Below are positions 1-8,832 of a stretch of DNA of 64,000 bases, in pieces. This DNA is from Devosia sp. Root413D1. GTDB taxonomy: Bacteria; Pseudomonadota; Alphaproteobacteria; Rhizobiales; Devosiaceae. The notes beneath the pieces were generated by a model. It saw only the letters and a program-made list of their open reading frames with translations. It was not told the origin of the DNA and did no database searches. Positions within the stretch are counted from its first letter, which is position 1; the number at the start of each line of letters is the position of its first letter. Position numbers and translations under genes: made by a program. Location of the stretch: contig NZ_LMEA01000010.1 in assembly GCF_001425235.1 (NCBI RefSeq), forward strand, positions 130,275-194,274, in the 5' to 3' direction.

Positions 1-460
1 GCACCGAGAGCAGGATGCCGGCCCAGAATACCGGCACGGCGATGCCGATCTGGCTGATCAGCGCCAGCACGGCGCCCGAGGGCTTTCCCACGTTGCGCGC
101 GGCGTAAGTGCCGACCGGGATGGCGATGATGAGGCCGAGCAGCAGGCCCGAGAGAGCGAGCGGCACCGAGACGGAAAGCCGCGCGGTGACCAGCTCGGCT
201 ACGCTTTCCTTGGTGCGGAAGGACTGGCCGAGGTCGCCCTGCAGCATGTTGGTGATCCAGTTGAAGTACTGGACCGGCAGCGGCTGATCGAGCCCATAGG
301 CGTGCGCGAGGGCGTTGATCGCCTCGGCGGTGGCGTCCTTGCCGAGGACGATGGCGGCCACGTTGCCGCCGGCAGCACGGATCAGAATGAAGATGGCCAG
401 CGAGGCAACGAAGACTGCGCCCAGAAAAAACGCAAGTTTGCGCAGCGCGTAGATTGCCAT
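1..460 (-). CDS. Peptide ABC transporter permease (DppB/OppB family), 3' part missing
   Basis: Inner-membrane permease of a dipeptide/oligopeptide/nickel-type ABC importer. The gene reads off the window edge, so only about the first 153 residues are visible. The protein begins MAIYALRKLAFFLG, a typical first transmembrane segment of the DppB family. It continues with the loop typical of the family (LDQPLPVQYFNWI, then GDLGQSFRTKESV) and a second membrane segment rich in Leu/Gly. The start is the ATG at 460. It lies about 100 bp downstream of the peptide-binding-protein gene on the same strand, which is the usual dppA-dppB order. Substrate cannot be told from the sequence. Confidence 0.9.
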   Translation of the reverse strand, partial: MAIYALRKLAFFLGAVFVASLAIFILIRAAGGNVAAIVLGKDATAEAINALAHAYGLDQPLPVQYFNWITNMLQGDLGQSFRTKESVAELVTARLSVSVPLALSGLLLGLIIAIPVGTYAARNVGKPSGAVLALISQIGIAVPVFWAGILLSV

Positions 461-510
461 TCAGCTCAACCCTTGACGAAGCGGCCTGTTCGGGGCCGCA
501 GAAACCTGGT

Positions 511-540
511 GCGAGCCGCCGGCACGGGCCGGCGGCTCGC
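511..540 (-). terminator. Perfect 13-bp stem-loop between the binding-protein and permease genes
   Basis: GCGAGCCGCCGGC (511-523) and GCCGGCGGCTCGC (528-540) form a perfect 13-bp stem with a 4-base loop, 20 bp after the stop of the binding-protein gene. There is no T-run, so an intercistronic hairpin that protects the upstream mRNA or partly terminates is more likely than a full terminator. Confidence 0.75.
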
Positions 541-559
541 GGATTGGATCAGGCTACAC

Positions 560-2083
560 TTACCAGTGCAGCTTGCCGATCTCGATTGCGACGAGGACGC
601 GCGGCTCAAGGAAGCCCTTGAGCTCGCCGTCGAACAGGCCGACGCCTTTCTTGGCGATCAGCGGCACGATGACGGCGTCCTTGCGCAGGATGTCGGCGGC
701 CTCTTTCATCTTGGCGAGGTAGTCCTCATCCGAGGTCGCCTTGTCGGCATCGCTCAGCGCCTGGGTGTATTCGGCGCTGCAATAGGTGCTCCAGCCGGCC
801 TTGTCCGGGGTGGGGCAGGCCCACTGGGTCGGCTCGGCGTCGCCCGACATCACGGTGATATCGAACTGCGGCGGACGGCCCTGGAAGATCAGCTGGCTGT
901 AGCGCGCGAGGTCAATGGCGTTGCGGGTGACGTTGAAGCCGGCGCCCTGCATCGCCGGGATCATGATGTCGGCCGGCAGCGACAGGTCAGGCACGTCGCT
1001 CAGCGAAGCGTATTCGAGCGGGGTCGAGGCGAACTCCGGAGCCTTGGCCATCGCGCCCTCATAGTCGAACGGGTAGGGGCAGGTTTCGGGGCTTTCCGGC
1101 GAGTACCAGGGCTGGTTGGGCAGCGCGAAGGTACAGGTGTTCTCGGCACCCCAGGCGGCGCCGAAGGCGTCGTTGTACGATTGGCGGTCGAGCGTCGCGG
1201 CAAGCGCCTGGCGCAAAGCCGGGTCGAGCTTCTGGTTGAACACGGCGTAGGTCGGCTCGCCGATCTGCGGGTAGGTGACGAGCGTGAACTTCTTGTCGAG
1301 CTCACGCTTGGTCAGCTGTTCCCACAGGTCAATGGTGATCACCGGAACGGCATCGACTTCACCGGCTTCCAGCGCATTGAGGCCGGCGGTGCCGTCGGTC
1401 ACGATGCGCACGGTGGCGGCGGTGATCGTTGGCTTGGTGCCCCAGTAGTTCGGGTTGGCTTCAAACTCGAAGGTCGAGTTGGTGGTGTAGGACTTCAGCA
1501 CGTAGGGGCCGGTGCCGATCGGGTTGGTGGCGATGCTGCCGGCGGCGTGCTCGGGCTGGATCAGCCCGGCGACCGAGCCCATGCCGCGCCAGAAGTTCTG
1601 GCTCGGCTGCGACAGCGTCACCTTGACGGTCTGGTCATCGACCTTCTCGATGGCGGTGACGGCATTGTAGGCCGACGAGTTGTTGACGACCGGCGAGGCC
1701 TTCATGGTGTTGAGCGAGTAGATCACGTCCTCGACGGTCACCGGGGTGCCATCGGAGAAGTTGGTCTTCCGGATCTTGAACTCGTAGGTCAGCTTGTCGT
1801 CGGAAATGGTCCAGGACTCGGCGACGCCGGGCTCAACCGAGCCGTCCTTGTTGAAATAGATCAGCGGCTCGACGACGTTGGCCGGAATCCACAGGCGCAG
1901 CGCGGTGAGGCCGCTGGTGACGTAGTCGAGCGTGCCCGGATCCTGTCGGGCGATCAGCACCACCTTGTTCTCGGCGGCGCGCGGCGAGGCGGCCATGGCT
2001 TCGGCGCCGCCAAAGGCTGCCAGCATGATCGCAGCCGCGGCGATGGCGCCGAGGCGCTGGCCGAACTTTCCCTTAGACTGCAT
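560..2083 (-). CDS. Peptide/nickel ABC transporter substrate-binding protein (SBP family 5)
   Basis: Periplasmic binding protein that delivers oligopeptides or a similar ligand to the downstream permease. 507 residues, normal for family 5. A cleavable signal peptide covers about residues 1-31 (QRLGAIAAAAIMLAAFGG then AMA-A). The mature part shows family-5 landmarks: DPGTLDYVTSG, a NPNYWG motif after the domain crossover (FEANPNYWGTKPTI), and LRQALAATLDRQ (the AI/ALD helix). The start at 2083 is chosen because GGAAGGGA sits 7 bp before it; an upstream in-frame Met at 2239 would put the signal peptide inside the protein. Cargo is unknown. Two IclR-like inverted repeats lie upstream. Confidence 0.93.
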   Translation of the reverse strand: MQSKGKFGQRLGAIAAAAIMLAAFGGAEAMAASPRAAENKVVLIARQDPGTLDYVTSGLTALRLWIPANVVEPLIYFNKDGSVEPGVAESWTISDDKLTYEFKIRKTNFSDGTPVTVEDVIYSLNTMKASPVVNNSSAYNAVTAIEKVDDQTVKVTLSQPSQNFWRGMGSVAGLIQPEHAAGSIATNPIGTGPYVLKSYTTNSTFEFEANPNYWGTKPTITAATVRIVTDGTAGLNALEAGEVDAVPVITIDLWEQLTKRELDKKFTLVTYPQIGEPTYAVFNQKLDPALRQALAATLDRQSYNDAFGAAWGAENTCTFALPNQPWYSPESPETCPYPFDYEGAMAKAPEFASTPLEYASLSDVPDLSLPADIMIPAMQGAGFNVTRNAIDLARYSQLIFQGRPPQFDITVMSGDAEPTQWACPTPDKAGWSTYCSAEYTQALSDADKATSDEDYLAKMKEAADILRKDAVIVPLIAKKGVGLFDGELKGFLEPRVLVAIEIGKLHW

Positions 2084-2190
2084 GTTGAATCGTCCCTTCC
2101 GATTGTCCCTAAAAATCTGTGCGTGGCGCGGCGCCTCCACATCTGACCCCCTGTGCCGTCGGCAGTGCACCGCGCCTGTGCTGCCGTCGT

Positions 2191-2207
2191 ATTCCATAAT
2201 GTGGAAT
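2191..2207. promoter_or_regulatory. IclR-like operator 1 upstream of the peptide-binding-protein gene
   Basis: ATTCCATAATGTGGAAT is a perfect inverted repeat (6-bp arms). Its core TTCC-N7-GGAA matches the spacing of the second site at 2318-2336. IclR-family regulators often bind TTCC/GGAA half sites with this geometry; which regulator acts here is not known, and none is encoded in the window. Confidence 0.5.
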
Positions 2208-2317
2208 GCAAACTCTTTTTGCATGCCGATAGTCTGCATAGGATATGTGCGTATGGCAAGTAGCTTCCCGTTTCAGCGGCAAAACGCGCAGCAATTTGAT
2301 GTTCGGTCGCTGAGTTG

Positions 2318-2336
2318 CGTTCCGCTATATGGAACG
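2318..2336. promoter_or_regulatory. IclR-like operator 2 upstream of the peptide-binding-protein gene
   Basis: CGTTCCGCTATATGGAACG has perfect 6-bp arms around 7 bp and the same TTCC-N7-GGAA core as the site 110 bp away. It lies about 235 bp before the start codon at 2083. Confidence 0.5.
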
Positions 2337-2467
2337 TTGTTTGCGCAGTAGCATGATTTTCTCGCTGGCGATGGCTGGGTGATCGAGCGGGAATCGGTGT
2401 AATCGCCCCGAACACGATGTCATCCCGGCACAGGCCCTTATGCGCGTGGTCGTGCCCACCCACCGGT

Positions 2468-2545
2468 GTCATCCCAGCGAAAGCTGGGACCCATCCATCC
2501 ACTTGCGCGGGCTGTGAGTTGGGTCCCAGCTTTGGCTGGGATGAC
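2468..2545. repeat. Palindromic intergenic element, GTCATCCC family, copy 1
   Basis: Two hairpin arms, GTCATCCCAGCGAAAGCTGG at the left and its near reverse complement ending CTGGGATGAC at the right, enclose a short spacer with CCATCCATCCACTTGCGCG. The same spacer and arms recur at 19460-19561, and diverged arms occur at 25795 and 53772. A REP/BIME-like element. Confidence 0.85.
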
Positions 2546-2695
2546 ATCGAGTTTGGGGTGCTTGCAGAGCGTTGGTTCGCGTACCGGCGCTACCCATTGC
2601 GTCCCAAGTAGCGTGCATCAGAGCAGCAGGGTGGTTCGGTGGCGGTCTACCGGAAACTGATCTAGCTTCTGCGCCGCCTCGAGGAGAAATTTGAC

Positions 2696-3847
2696 GTGAA
2701 GATCGGAATTGTCGGGCTTGGCGCCCGGGTAGGGTACCTGGCGCGGATCGCGGTGCAGCAGGTGCCGGGCGCGAGGTTGGTTGGCTATGTCGATCCGACG
2801 CCCTATGGGATGCCGGAACTGACCGGGGCAGGGATCGATGCGGGGCCCGCCTATGAAACGCCGGAGGCGCTGCTCAAGGCCGAAAAGCTCAACCTCTTGA
2901 TGGTCGGCTCGCCCAACCACATGCATCTCGATCACATTCGGATCGGGCTCGAGGCGGGCCTGAAGGTGTTCACCGAAAAGCCGGTGGTGACCACCGAGGC
3001 GGATACCTATGCGCTGCTCGAGCTGTTGAAGCAGAGCGGCGGCGCCGACAGCGTGATGATCGGCCTGGTGCTGCGCTATGCGCCGCTCTATCGCGACCTC
3101 GTCGCGAGCTATCGTTCGGGCGCGCTCGGCAAGATCACCTCGATCGAGGCCAGCGAGCACATCGCGCCCTACCATGGGGCGTTCTTCATGCGCGACTGGC
3201 GGCGGCGCAGCGGCTATTCGGGCGGCTTCATCCTCGAAAAGTGCTGCCACGATATCGACCTCTACCAGGGGCTGGTCGGCAATCGGCCGGTGCGGGTGGC
3301 GAGCTTCGGCGGGCGCAAGACCTTCGTGCCCGAGAACATGCCGACCAAGGCCGGGATCAACGATCTCGACGTGTATTTCCGCAAACCCGGTGGCTGGGAG
3401 AGCAATAGCCGGGTGTGGGACGGCGATGGCGACATCATCGACTACCAGACGGCGCTGGTGGAATATTCCGGCGGCGAGAACCTCTGCTTTCACACCAACC
3501 TGAATGTGCCCGACGAGTACCGGCATTTCACCGTCATCGGCACGCATGGCATGGCCGAGGGCGATTTCGTGCGCAACTTCTACCGCATGCACGATGCGCG
3601 GACCGGCGAACGGATGGTCGACAAGCGCTATGAGACCAAGGGCACCTCGGTACATTACGGCGCCGACGAGCAGATGGTGGCCGATATCTTCGCCCACCTG
3701 ACCGATGGCGCGTCGCTTCCGGTGTCGATCGTCGACGGGCTGGTGGCGGGGATGACAGCGATCAAGATCGATGAGGCGCGGGCCAGCCGGCAGGTGATCG
3801 AGCTCACCGAGACCTGGCGGCAGTTCGACAGCTACGGGCTCAGCTGA
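2696..3847 (+). CDS. Gfo/Idh/MocA family NAD(P)-dependent oxidoreductase
   Basis: Probably oxidises or epimerises the sugar or polyol imported by the neighbouring ABC system; the exact substrate is unknown. 383 residues. The N-terminal Rossmann fold starts with GIVGLGARVGYLA, the family EKP motif appears as FTEKPVVTTEA (about residue 90), and the C-terminal substrate domain has the usual SGGFILEKCCHDIDLYQ stretch carrying the catalytic-type Lys/Asp/His residues. The GTG start at 2696 has a GAGGAG ribosome-binding site 9 bp before it. It is the first gene of an operon with the sugar-binding protein 77 bp downstream. Confidence 0.9.
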   Translation: MKIGIVGLGARVGYLARIAVQQVPGARLVGYVDPTPYGMPELTGAGIDAGPAYETPEALLKAEKLNLLMVGSPNHMHLDHIRIGLEAGLKVFTEKPVVTTEADTYALLELLKQSGGADSVMIGLVLRYAPLYRDLVASYRSGALGKITSIEASEHIAPYHGAFFMRDWRRRSGYSGGFILEKCCHDIDLYQGLVGNRPVRVASFGGRKTFVPENMPTKAGINDLDVYFRKPGGWESNSRVWDGDGDIIDYQTALVEYSGGENLCFHTNLNVPDEYRHFTVIGTHGMAEGDFVRNFYRMHDARTGERMVDKRYETKGTSVHYGADEQMVADIFAHLTDGASLPVSIVDGLVAGMTAIKIDEARASRQVIELTETWRQFDSYGLS

Positions 3848-3924
3848 CGGATTCTCCGTTGGAAGGGCTTTGCGGCCTCAAACGGCGCCGATATGTTCGC
3901 GCGGAATTCTCGGAGGACAATCCC

Positions 3925-4854
3925 ATGCATAAATCCATCGCAGCCCTCGGGCTCGCGTCCATCCTGGCGCTCGGCGTCTCCTCGGGGGCACTCGCCGCCG
4001 GCGAGAAGGTCTCGGTGATCACCCCGTTCCTCGCGGCGATCGCCACGGGCGAGATGATCGAGGCGTTCAAGGCCAAGGCGACCGAGTATCAGTGGACCGT
4101 CGACGTGGTGGACACCGCCGGCGACATGGCGGCCTTCGCCAGCCGCGTCGAGGATGCGACCACCAGCGGCGCCAACGCCATTGTCCTGGTGTCGGTCGAC
4201 CCGGCGCAGATCCAGGACCAGGTCGACAAGGCCAAGGCGGCGGGCGTGCCTGTCATCACCATCGACGGCGCCAAGAACGCCTCGAGCGTGCTCAACGTCA
4301 CCTCCGACAACTACGTGCTCGGCGAGACGATGACCAAGTTCCTGTTCGATCAAATCGGCAACAAGGGCAACATCGTGCGCTTCTTCTACTCGGCACACCC
4401 GGGCGTGCATCAGCGCGAGCTGGCGCTCGATGCGGCGCTGAAGGCCAACCCTGCGATCAAGCAGGTGGCCGATCACTACGTGGCAGTACCGGGCCAGGTC
4501 GATGACAGCCGCGCCGCCATGGATGCGATGCTGCTCGCCAACCCGGGCGACGGCGCCATCAACGCGGTGTGGGCGGCCTGGGACGAGCCGGGGATCGGAG
4601 CCAACCTCGCCATCGAGGCGGCGGGCCGCAAGGGCATCGTCATTGCCGGCATCGACGGCAACCCGCAGGCGATCGACCTGATCAAGGCCTGCGGCGCCTA
4701 TATCGGCACCGTGCGCCAGGGCTTTGGCGAGATGGCCAGCATCGCGGCCGGCGAGCTCAACACCATCCTCGCCGGCGGCAGCGCCAAGGCCGACGAACTC
4801 TACGCGCCGGTGGAACTGATCACCCGCGAGAGCCTCGGCGTCACCTGTCCCTGA
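3925..4854 (+). CDS. Sugar ABC transporter periplasmic binding protein (Peripla_BP_4, ribose/galactose type)
   Basis: Captures a monosaccharide or polyol for the CUT2-type transporter that follows. 309 residues with a signal peptide at 1-23 (LGLASILALGVSSGALAA). The body has the type-I fold pattern: a first beta strand EKVSVITPF, GANAIVLVSVDPAQIQDQV, KAAGVPVITIDGA, a hinge GNIVRFF, and AGIDGNPQAIDLI near the C terminus. ATG 3925 is preceded by CGGAGGAC; the longer open frame from 3859 would bury the signal peptide. It overlaps or abuts the ATPase start, so the two are translationally coupled. Confidence 0.92.
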   Translation: MHKSIAALGLASILALGVSSGALAAGEKVSVITPFLAAIATGEMIEAFKAKATEYQWTVDVVDTAGDMAAFASRVEDATTSGANAIVLVSVDPAQIQDQVDKAKAAGVPVITIDGAKNASSVLNVTSDNYVLGETMTKFLFDQIGNKGNIVRFFYSAHPGVHQRELALDAALKANPAIKQVADHYVAVPGQVDDSRAAMDAMLLANPGDGAINAVWAAWDEPGIGANLAIEAAGRKGIVIAGIDGNPQAIDLIKACGAYIGTVRQGFGEMASIAAGELNTILAGGSAKADELYAPVELITRESLGVTCP

Positions 4855-4856
4855 CG

Positions 4857-6344
4857 TTGCTGGACCTTTCCGGGATCAGCCGGCGCTTCGGCGCAACCCA
4901 CGCGCTCGAGGACGTGAGCCTCGCCCTTTCCGAGGGCGAGGTGCTCGGGCTTGTCGGGCCGAACGGCGCCGGCAAATCCACGCTGATCAAGATCATCGCC
5001 GGCGCGGATCGACCCGATGCGGGCGAGATCCGCATCGACGGCAGCCTCACGCAGTTTCACTCGGCGCATGATGCCTACGCGGCGGGCATCCGGGTCATCC
5101 ACCAGGATGCGCCGCTGGTGCCGGGCTTCGATACGGTCGAAAACTGCTATCTCGGCCGCGCCTATCCACGGCGGTTCGGACGGATCGACCGCAAAGCGAT
5201 GCGCGCGGCGATTGCCGAAGTGGCGGCCGACATCGCGCCGGAGCTCGATCTCGACCTGCCGGTGATGTTCCTGCCGCCGGCCGAGCGGCAGTTCGTGCGG
5301 CTGTTGCGGGCGGTGGCCGACAAGGGCCGCCTGCTGATCCTCGACGAGCCGACCGCGGCGCTGCCGGCAGAGGATGCCGAGCGGTTCTATGACGTGCTGC
5401 GCCGCACGCGACAGCGCGGCACCTCGATCATCCTGGTCAGCCACCGGCTCGACGAGATCGCCGATTTCTGCGGACGCGCCGTGGTGATCCGCGACGGGCG
5501 GATCGTGGCGCGCTTTGCCGAGGGCGAAGTGAAACCCGAGGCGATGATCGCGGCAATGGGCGGCAGCGCCTCGGAGCGCTCGAACCGGGCGACCGACACC
5601 AGCGCGCCCAAGATTATCGAGATCGATGGCGTGACGGCAGGCGACCTGACCCGGCCGGCGCGACTTGACGTGCATGCCGGTGAGGTGATCGCGCTTTATG
5701 GGCTGGCCGGGTCCGGACGCTCGAGCCTGCTCAACGCGATCTGGGGGGCGATCCCCTGGGTCGGCAAGATGCGGCTCGCCGGTGCGGATTATGCGCCGCG
5801 CTCGCCGCGGCAGGCGATTGCCCGGGGCGTGTCGTGCGTGCCGGCCGACCGACATCGCAGCGGGCTGTTCGTCAACGAGGACCTGGTGTTCAACAAGACG
5901 CTGCCGCTGCTGTCGGGCTATCGCCGCCTGCGCGGGCTGCCGGTGCCGGATGTGAAGGCCGAAGAGGCGGAGTTTGTTGTCGCTGCCGAGCGGGTGTCGC
6001 TCAGTTATCGCGACCCGAAACAGCTGGCGCGGACGTTGTCCGGCGGCAACCAGCAGAAGCTGATCTTTTCGCGCTGGGCCAACCGGCACTCCAAGGTGAT
6101 GCTGCTCGATGAGCCGACCGAGGGCGTCGACGTGATGGCCAAGGCGACCATCAAGGACATCATCCGGGCCATCGCCGCCGACGGCAATGCGGTGCTGGTT
6201 TCGACCTCGGACCGCGACGAGGCGCTGGAACTGGGCGACCGTATCGCGGTGTTCCGGCAGGGCGGCATCGTTAAAGTTTTCACCCGCGCGGAGGCGAGCG
6301 CCGAAGCGCTGTCGGCGGCCGCGCAGTCTCGGGAGGCGGCGTGA
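4857..6344 (+). CDS. Sugar ABC transporter ATPase with two nucleotide-binding domains (RbsA/XylG type)
   Basis: Energises uptake of the sugar bound by the preceding protein. 495 residues with two tandem ABC domains. Domain 1 has Walker A GPNGAGKST (about 34-42) and Walker B LLILDEPTAALP, but its signature reads LPPAERQ instead of the usual LS-x-A-x-x-Q. Domain 2 has a relaxed Walker A (GLAGSGRSS, about 282), a full LSGGNQQK signature (about 394) and MLLDEPTEGVDV. The start is uncertain: TTG at 4857 (two bases after the upstream stop) gives MLDLSGISRRFG, the usual N terminus; CTG 4851 is possible. Overlaps the permease by 4 bp. Confidence 0.9.
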   Translation: MLDLSGISRRFGATHALEDVSLALSEGEVLGLVGPNGAGKSTLIKIIAGADRPDAGEIRIDGSLTQFHSAHDAYAAGIRVIHQDAPLVPGFDTVENCYLGRAYPRRFGRIDRKAMRAAIAEVAADIAPELDLDLPVMFLPPAERQFVRLLRAVADKGRLLILDEPTAALPAEDAERFYDVLRRTRQRGTSIILVSHRLDEIADFCGRAVVIRDGRIVARFAEGEVKPEAMIAAMGGSASERSNRATDTSAPKIIEIDGVTAGDLTRPARLDVHAGEVIALYGLAGSGRSSLLNAIWGAIPWVGKMRLAGADYAPRSPRQAIARGVSCVPADRHRSGLFVNEDLVFNKTLPLLSGYRRLRGLPVPDVKAEEAEFVVAAERVSLSYRDPKQLARTLSGGNQQKLIFSRWANRHSKVMLLDEPTEGVDVMAKATIKDIIRAIAADGNAVLVSTSDRDEALELGDRIAVFRQGGIVKVFTRAEASAEALSAAAQSREAA

Positions 6345-7273
6345 CCCGCACCAATCTCAATCGCTTCGGCACGCTGATCGCCTTCGTGCTGCTCTGCATC
6401 GGTTTTTCGATCGCGGCGCCTGCGGCATTCGCGTCGCCAGCCAATGTGTTCAACCTCGTCCAGCAGATGGCGACGCTGGCGATCGTCGCGACCGCGGCGA
6501 CGCTGGTGATGACCATTTCGGAGTTCGACCTGTCGGTCGGCTTTTCGGCGTCACTGGCGGCGGTGATCTGCTTCGTGCTGTTCGGGCAGGGCTATGACGT
6601 GTGGCTGGCGGTGCCGGCAGCGCTGCTGGTGGGGATCATCGGCGGTGCCGCCAATGGGGTGCTGGTGGCGCGGTTCGGCATTCCGTCCTTCGTTGCGACG
6701 CTGGCGCTCGGCACCATCCTTTCGGGCTTCGCTTTCGGGCTCAGTGGTGGGCAGAGCCTGTTCCAGTCGGTGCCGGATGGCTTCAAGAGCCTGGCGCGCG
6801 GCGACGTGTTCGGCATTCCAGTGCTGGGCTTCTGGATCGTCGCGGTGCTGGGGGTCGCGGCGTTCGTCTTGACGCAGACCGAGTTCGGGCGGCGGTTGCG
6901 GGCCATCGGCGGCAATGCACAGGCAGCGCGGCTCGCCGGTCTGCCGATCGTCCGCGACGTCATCGTCACCTTCGCCATTGCCGGCGGCCTCTCGGCCCTC
7001 GCCGGGCTGCTGCTGGCGTCGCGGCTGGGCAGCGTGCAGCACACCATGGGCGAGCCGCTGCTGCTGCCGGCCTATGCGGCGGTGTTCATCGGCACCACGG
7101 CATCGCCGACCGGAGCGCCGACGGTGGCGGGAACGCTGCTCGGCGTCGCCATCACTGGGGTGATGGTCAACGGCATGACCATCGTCGGGGTCGAGCCGTT
7201 CGTGCAGAAGATCATGACCGGGGTGATCATTCTCGTGGCCGTGCTGCTGCGCCGGGTGGGGCGGGCGAAATGA
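6341..7273 (+). CDS. Sugar ABC transporter permease (RbsC/BPD_transp_2 family)
   Basis: Inner-membrane channel of the CUT2-type importer. 310 residues, largely hydrophobic, with about 8-10 membrane helices (for example LIAFVLLCIGFSIAAPAAF and YDVWLAVPAALLVGIIGG). The family loop GGNAQAARLAGLPI (about residue 188-201), which contacts the ATPase, is present, as is the PAYAAVFIGTT segment. The GTG start at 6341 overlaps the ATPase stop; its own stop overlaps the kinase ATG (ATGA). Only one permease gene is present, so the channel is probably a homodimer. Confidence 0.92.
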   Translation: MTRTNLNRFGTLIAFVLLCIGFSIAAPAAFASPANVFNLVQQMATLAIVATAATLVMTISEFDLSVGFSASLAAVICFVLFGQGYDVWLAVPAALLVGIIGGAANGVLVARFGIPSFVATLALGTILSGFAFGLSGGQSLFQSVPDGFKSLARGDVFGIPVLGFWIVAVLGVAAFVLTQTEFGRRLRAIGGNAQAARLAGLPIVRDVIVTFAIAGGLSALAGLLLASRLGSVQHTMGEPLLLPAYAAVFIGTTASPTGAPTVAGTLLGVAITGVMVNGMTIVGVEPFVQKIMTGVIILVAVLLRRVGRAK

Positions 7274-8667
7274 GCATCCTGGTGCTCGATTGCGGCAGCT
7301 CGGCGCTGAAGGCGACGGTGTTCGCCGACGACGGCGCGGTGATCGCCACCACCGATGCCGGCTACCCCGAGCAGCGTGCGCCGCATCGGCGGGCGCCGGA
7401 GGACTGGTGGCGCGCCGCGGTCGAGGCGTTGGGCAGGCTGCCACGCGACGGCGTCACGGCGCTGTCGCTGACCGGGATGATGGAGAACCTGATCGCCGTC
7501 GATGCGGTCGGCACGCCAGTGCGCGACGCGGCGCTCTATTCCGATCCGATCGGGACGGAAGCCTTCGAGGCGGTGGTGGCGCGGCTCGCGGCGGCCGATG
7601 CCACGGCGATCCTCGGCAATGCGCCGCGGCCGCTGATGACGGCGTTCAAGCTGCTGGCGCTTGGGCCGAAAGGCGCCGAGTGGGTGCTGCCTGGCTCAAA
7701 GGATTACCTGGCGCTGCGGCTCACCGGTGTCGCAGCCACCGATCCGAGCTGCGCCAGCACCACCGGGCTGATGGATATCGGCACGCGCGACTGGTCGGCT
7801 GAGCTGGTCGAACTGCTCGACATCGATCGCGGCTTGCTGCCCCCGATCCTCGCGGCAGAAACCGTGCTCGGCGGGCTGACGGCTGAGGCCGCGACTGCGC
7901 TGGGTCTGCCGGCTGGCATCCCGGTGATCAACGGCTGTGGCGATGCCGCAGCGACGACCATCGGCAGCGGGGCGGAGCAGCCCGATGAGGTCAGCATCTA
8001 CCTGGGCACCAGCGGTTGGGTGGCGGGTGTCACCGCGCTGACCGAGCGAACGCCGCGGCCATACTATCGGCTGTCGCATCCGCTGCATGGCGGGCTGATC
8101 GAGGTGGCGCCGATCTTCTCTGCCGGCGCGGCGGCGCAATGGGCCCGTGACACGCTGAGTCTGACCCTCTCCGAAGCCGAGCGGCTGGCGGATGAGGCGG
8201 ATGCTGCACCCGGCGGGGCGCTGTTCCTGCCTTATCTCAACGGCGAGCGCACCCCGTTCGTCGACCTTGAACTCAGGGCCGGGTTCGCCAATGTCGCGGC
8301 TAGCGACAGCGCGGCGGCGCTCTACTATGCGGCGCTCGAAGGCGTGGCGTTCGCCATCGCCGCCAATGTGCGGGCCATGGGCGCCGTTGGGCCGGTTTAC
8401 CTGGTGGGCGGTGGCGCGCAGAGCGCGGTGTGGCCGCAGATCATGGCCGACGTGCTGGGCCGCGAGGTCACGGTGCCGCAGTATCCGGTATTGGCCGCGA
8501 GCCTCGGCGCCTATCGCGCCGCAGCGAAGGCACTTGGGCTGACCGTCGGCGCCGCGGCGCGGGGCAGGGTTTTCCTGCCGAGGGCCGATCGGGCGGAGCG
8601 GATTGCGCGGCAGCAGCAGCGGTTCGAGCGGGCGACGGTGATGCTGCGGGAGCTGGCGCGGGTTTAG
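7270..8667 (+). CDS. FGGY-family carbohydrate kinase
   Basis: ATP-dependent phosphorylation of an imported sugar or polyol in the cytoplasm. 465 residues, close to the usual 480-500. The N-terminal FGGY domain starts with the phosphate-binding LDCGSSALKATVF; the C-terminal domain has IYLGTSGWVAGV and the second phosphate loop LVGGGAQSAVWPQIMADVLG with REVTVPQY. Within FGGY, the xylulokinase/gluconokinase-like branch looks closest, but the substrate cannot be fixed. Its ATG overlaps the permease stop by 4 bp, making it the last gene of the five-gene operon (2696-8667). Confidence 0.9.
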   Translation: MSILVLDCGSSALKATVFADDGAVIATTDAGYPEQRAPHRRAPEDWWRAAVEALGRLPRDGVTALSLTGMMENLIAVDAVGTPVRDAALYSDPIGTEAFEAVVARLAAADATAILGNAPRPLMTAFKLLALGPKGAEWVLPGSKDYLALRLTGVAATDPSCASTTGLMDIGTRDWSAELVELLDIDRGLLPPILAAETVLGGLTAEAATALGLPAGIPVINGCGDAAATTIGSGAEQPDEVSIYLGTSGWVAGVTALTERTPRPYYRLSHPLHGGLIEVAPIFSAGAAAQWARDTLSLTLSEAERLADEADAAPGGALFLPYLNGERTPFVDLELRAGFANVAASDSAAALYYAALEGVAFAIAANVRAMGAVGPVYLVGGGAQSAVWPQIMADVLGREVTVPQYPVLAASLGAYRAAAKALGLTVGAAARGRVFLPRADRAERIARQQQRFERATVMLRELARV

Positions 8668-8696
8668 GCCGGACTAGATGAACGCCGGTGCGGGCC

Positions 8697-8808
8697 GACC
8701 CCCACCCTTAATCCCTCCCCCTAAGAATGGGGAGGGAGACGGCAGCCTCGATGTCCGTGTGAGGGTCTCCCTCCCCATTCTTAGGGGGAGGGGACAGGGG
8801 TGGGGGTC
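8697..8808. repeat. GC-rich inverted repeat, CCCCACCC/CTCCCTCCCC family, copy 1
   Basis: GACCCCCACCC at the left and GGGTGGGGGTC at the right bound an imperfect inverted repeat made of CCCTCCCC and GGGGAGGGAGAC blocks. It sits between the convergent kinase and ROK genes, where it could act as a bidirectional terminator. Related copies occur at 22358, 39285, 41944, 48060, 49518 and 57495. Confidence 0.85.
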
Positions 8809-8832
8809 CGCGACCACCAGCCCAGCGGCCAG

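Larger units (their letters stand above)
2084..2695. other. 612-bp intergenic region between divergent transport operons
   Basis: No gene is supported here. It holds the promoter region of the minus-strand peptide operon with the two IclR-like inverted repeats (near 2191 and 2318), a palindromic repeat element (2468-2545), and the leader of the plus-strand oxidoreductase gene at 2696. Short open frames across it have no initiation signal and overlap the repeat. Confidence 0.6.

Noticed and set aside
302-2146. 614-residue open frame opposite the peptide-binding-protein gene
   Set aside because: It is the reverse-strand shadow of the gene at 560-2083: composition is Arg/Gly/Asp/Val-rich, there is no domain and no ribosome-binding site.
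2417-2660. Short open frames between the peptide and sugar operons
   Set aside because: They read through the GTCATCCC palindrome; the similar peptides MSSQRKLGPIHPL and so on recur at 19460 only because the repeat recurs.
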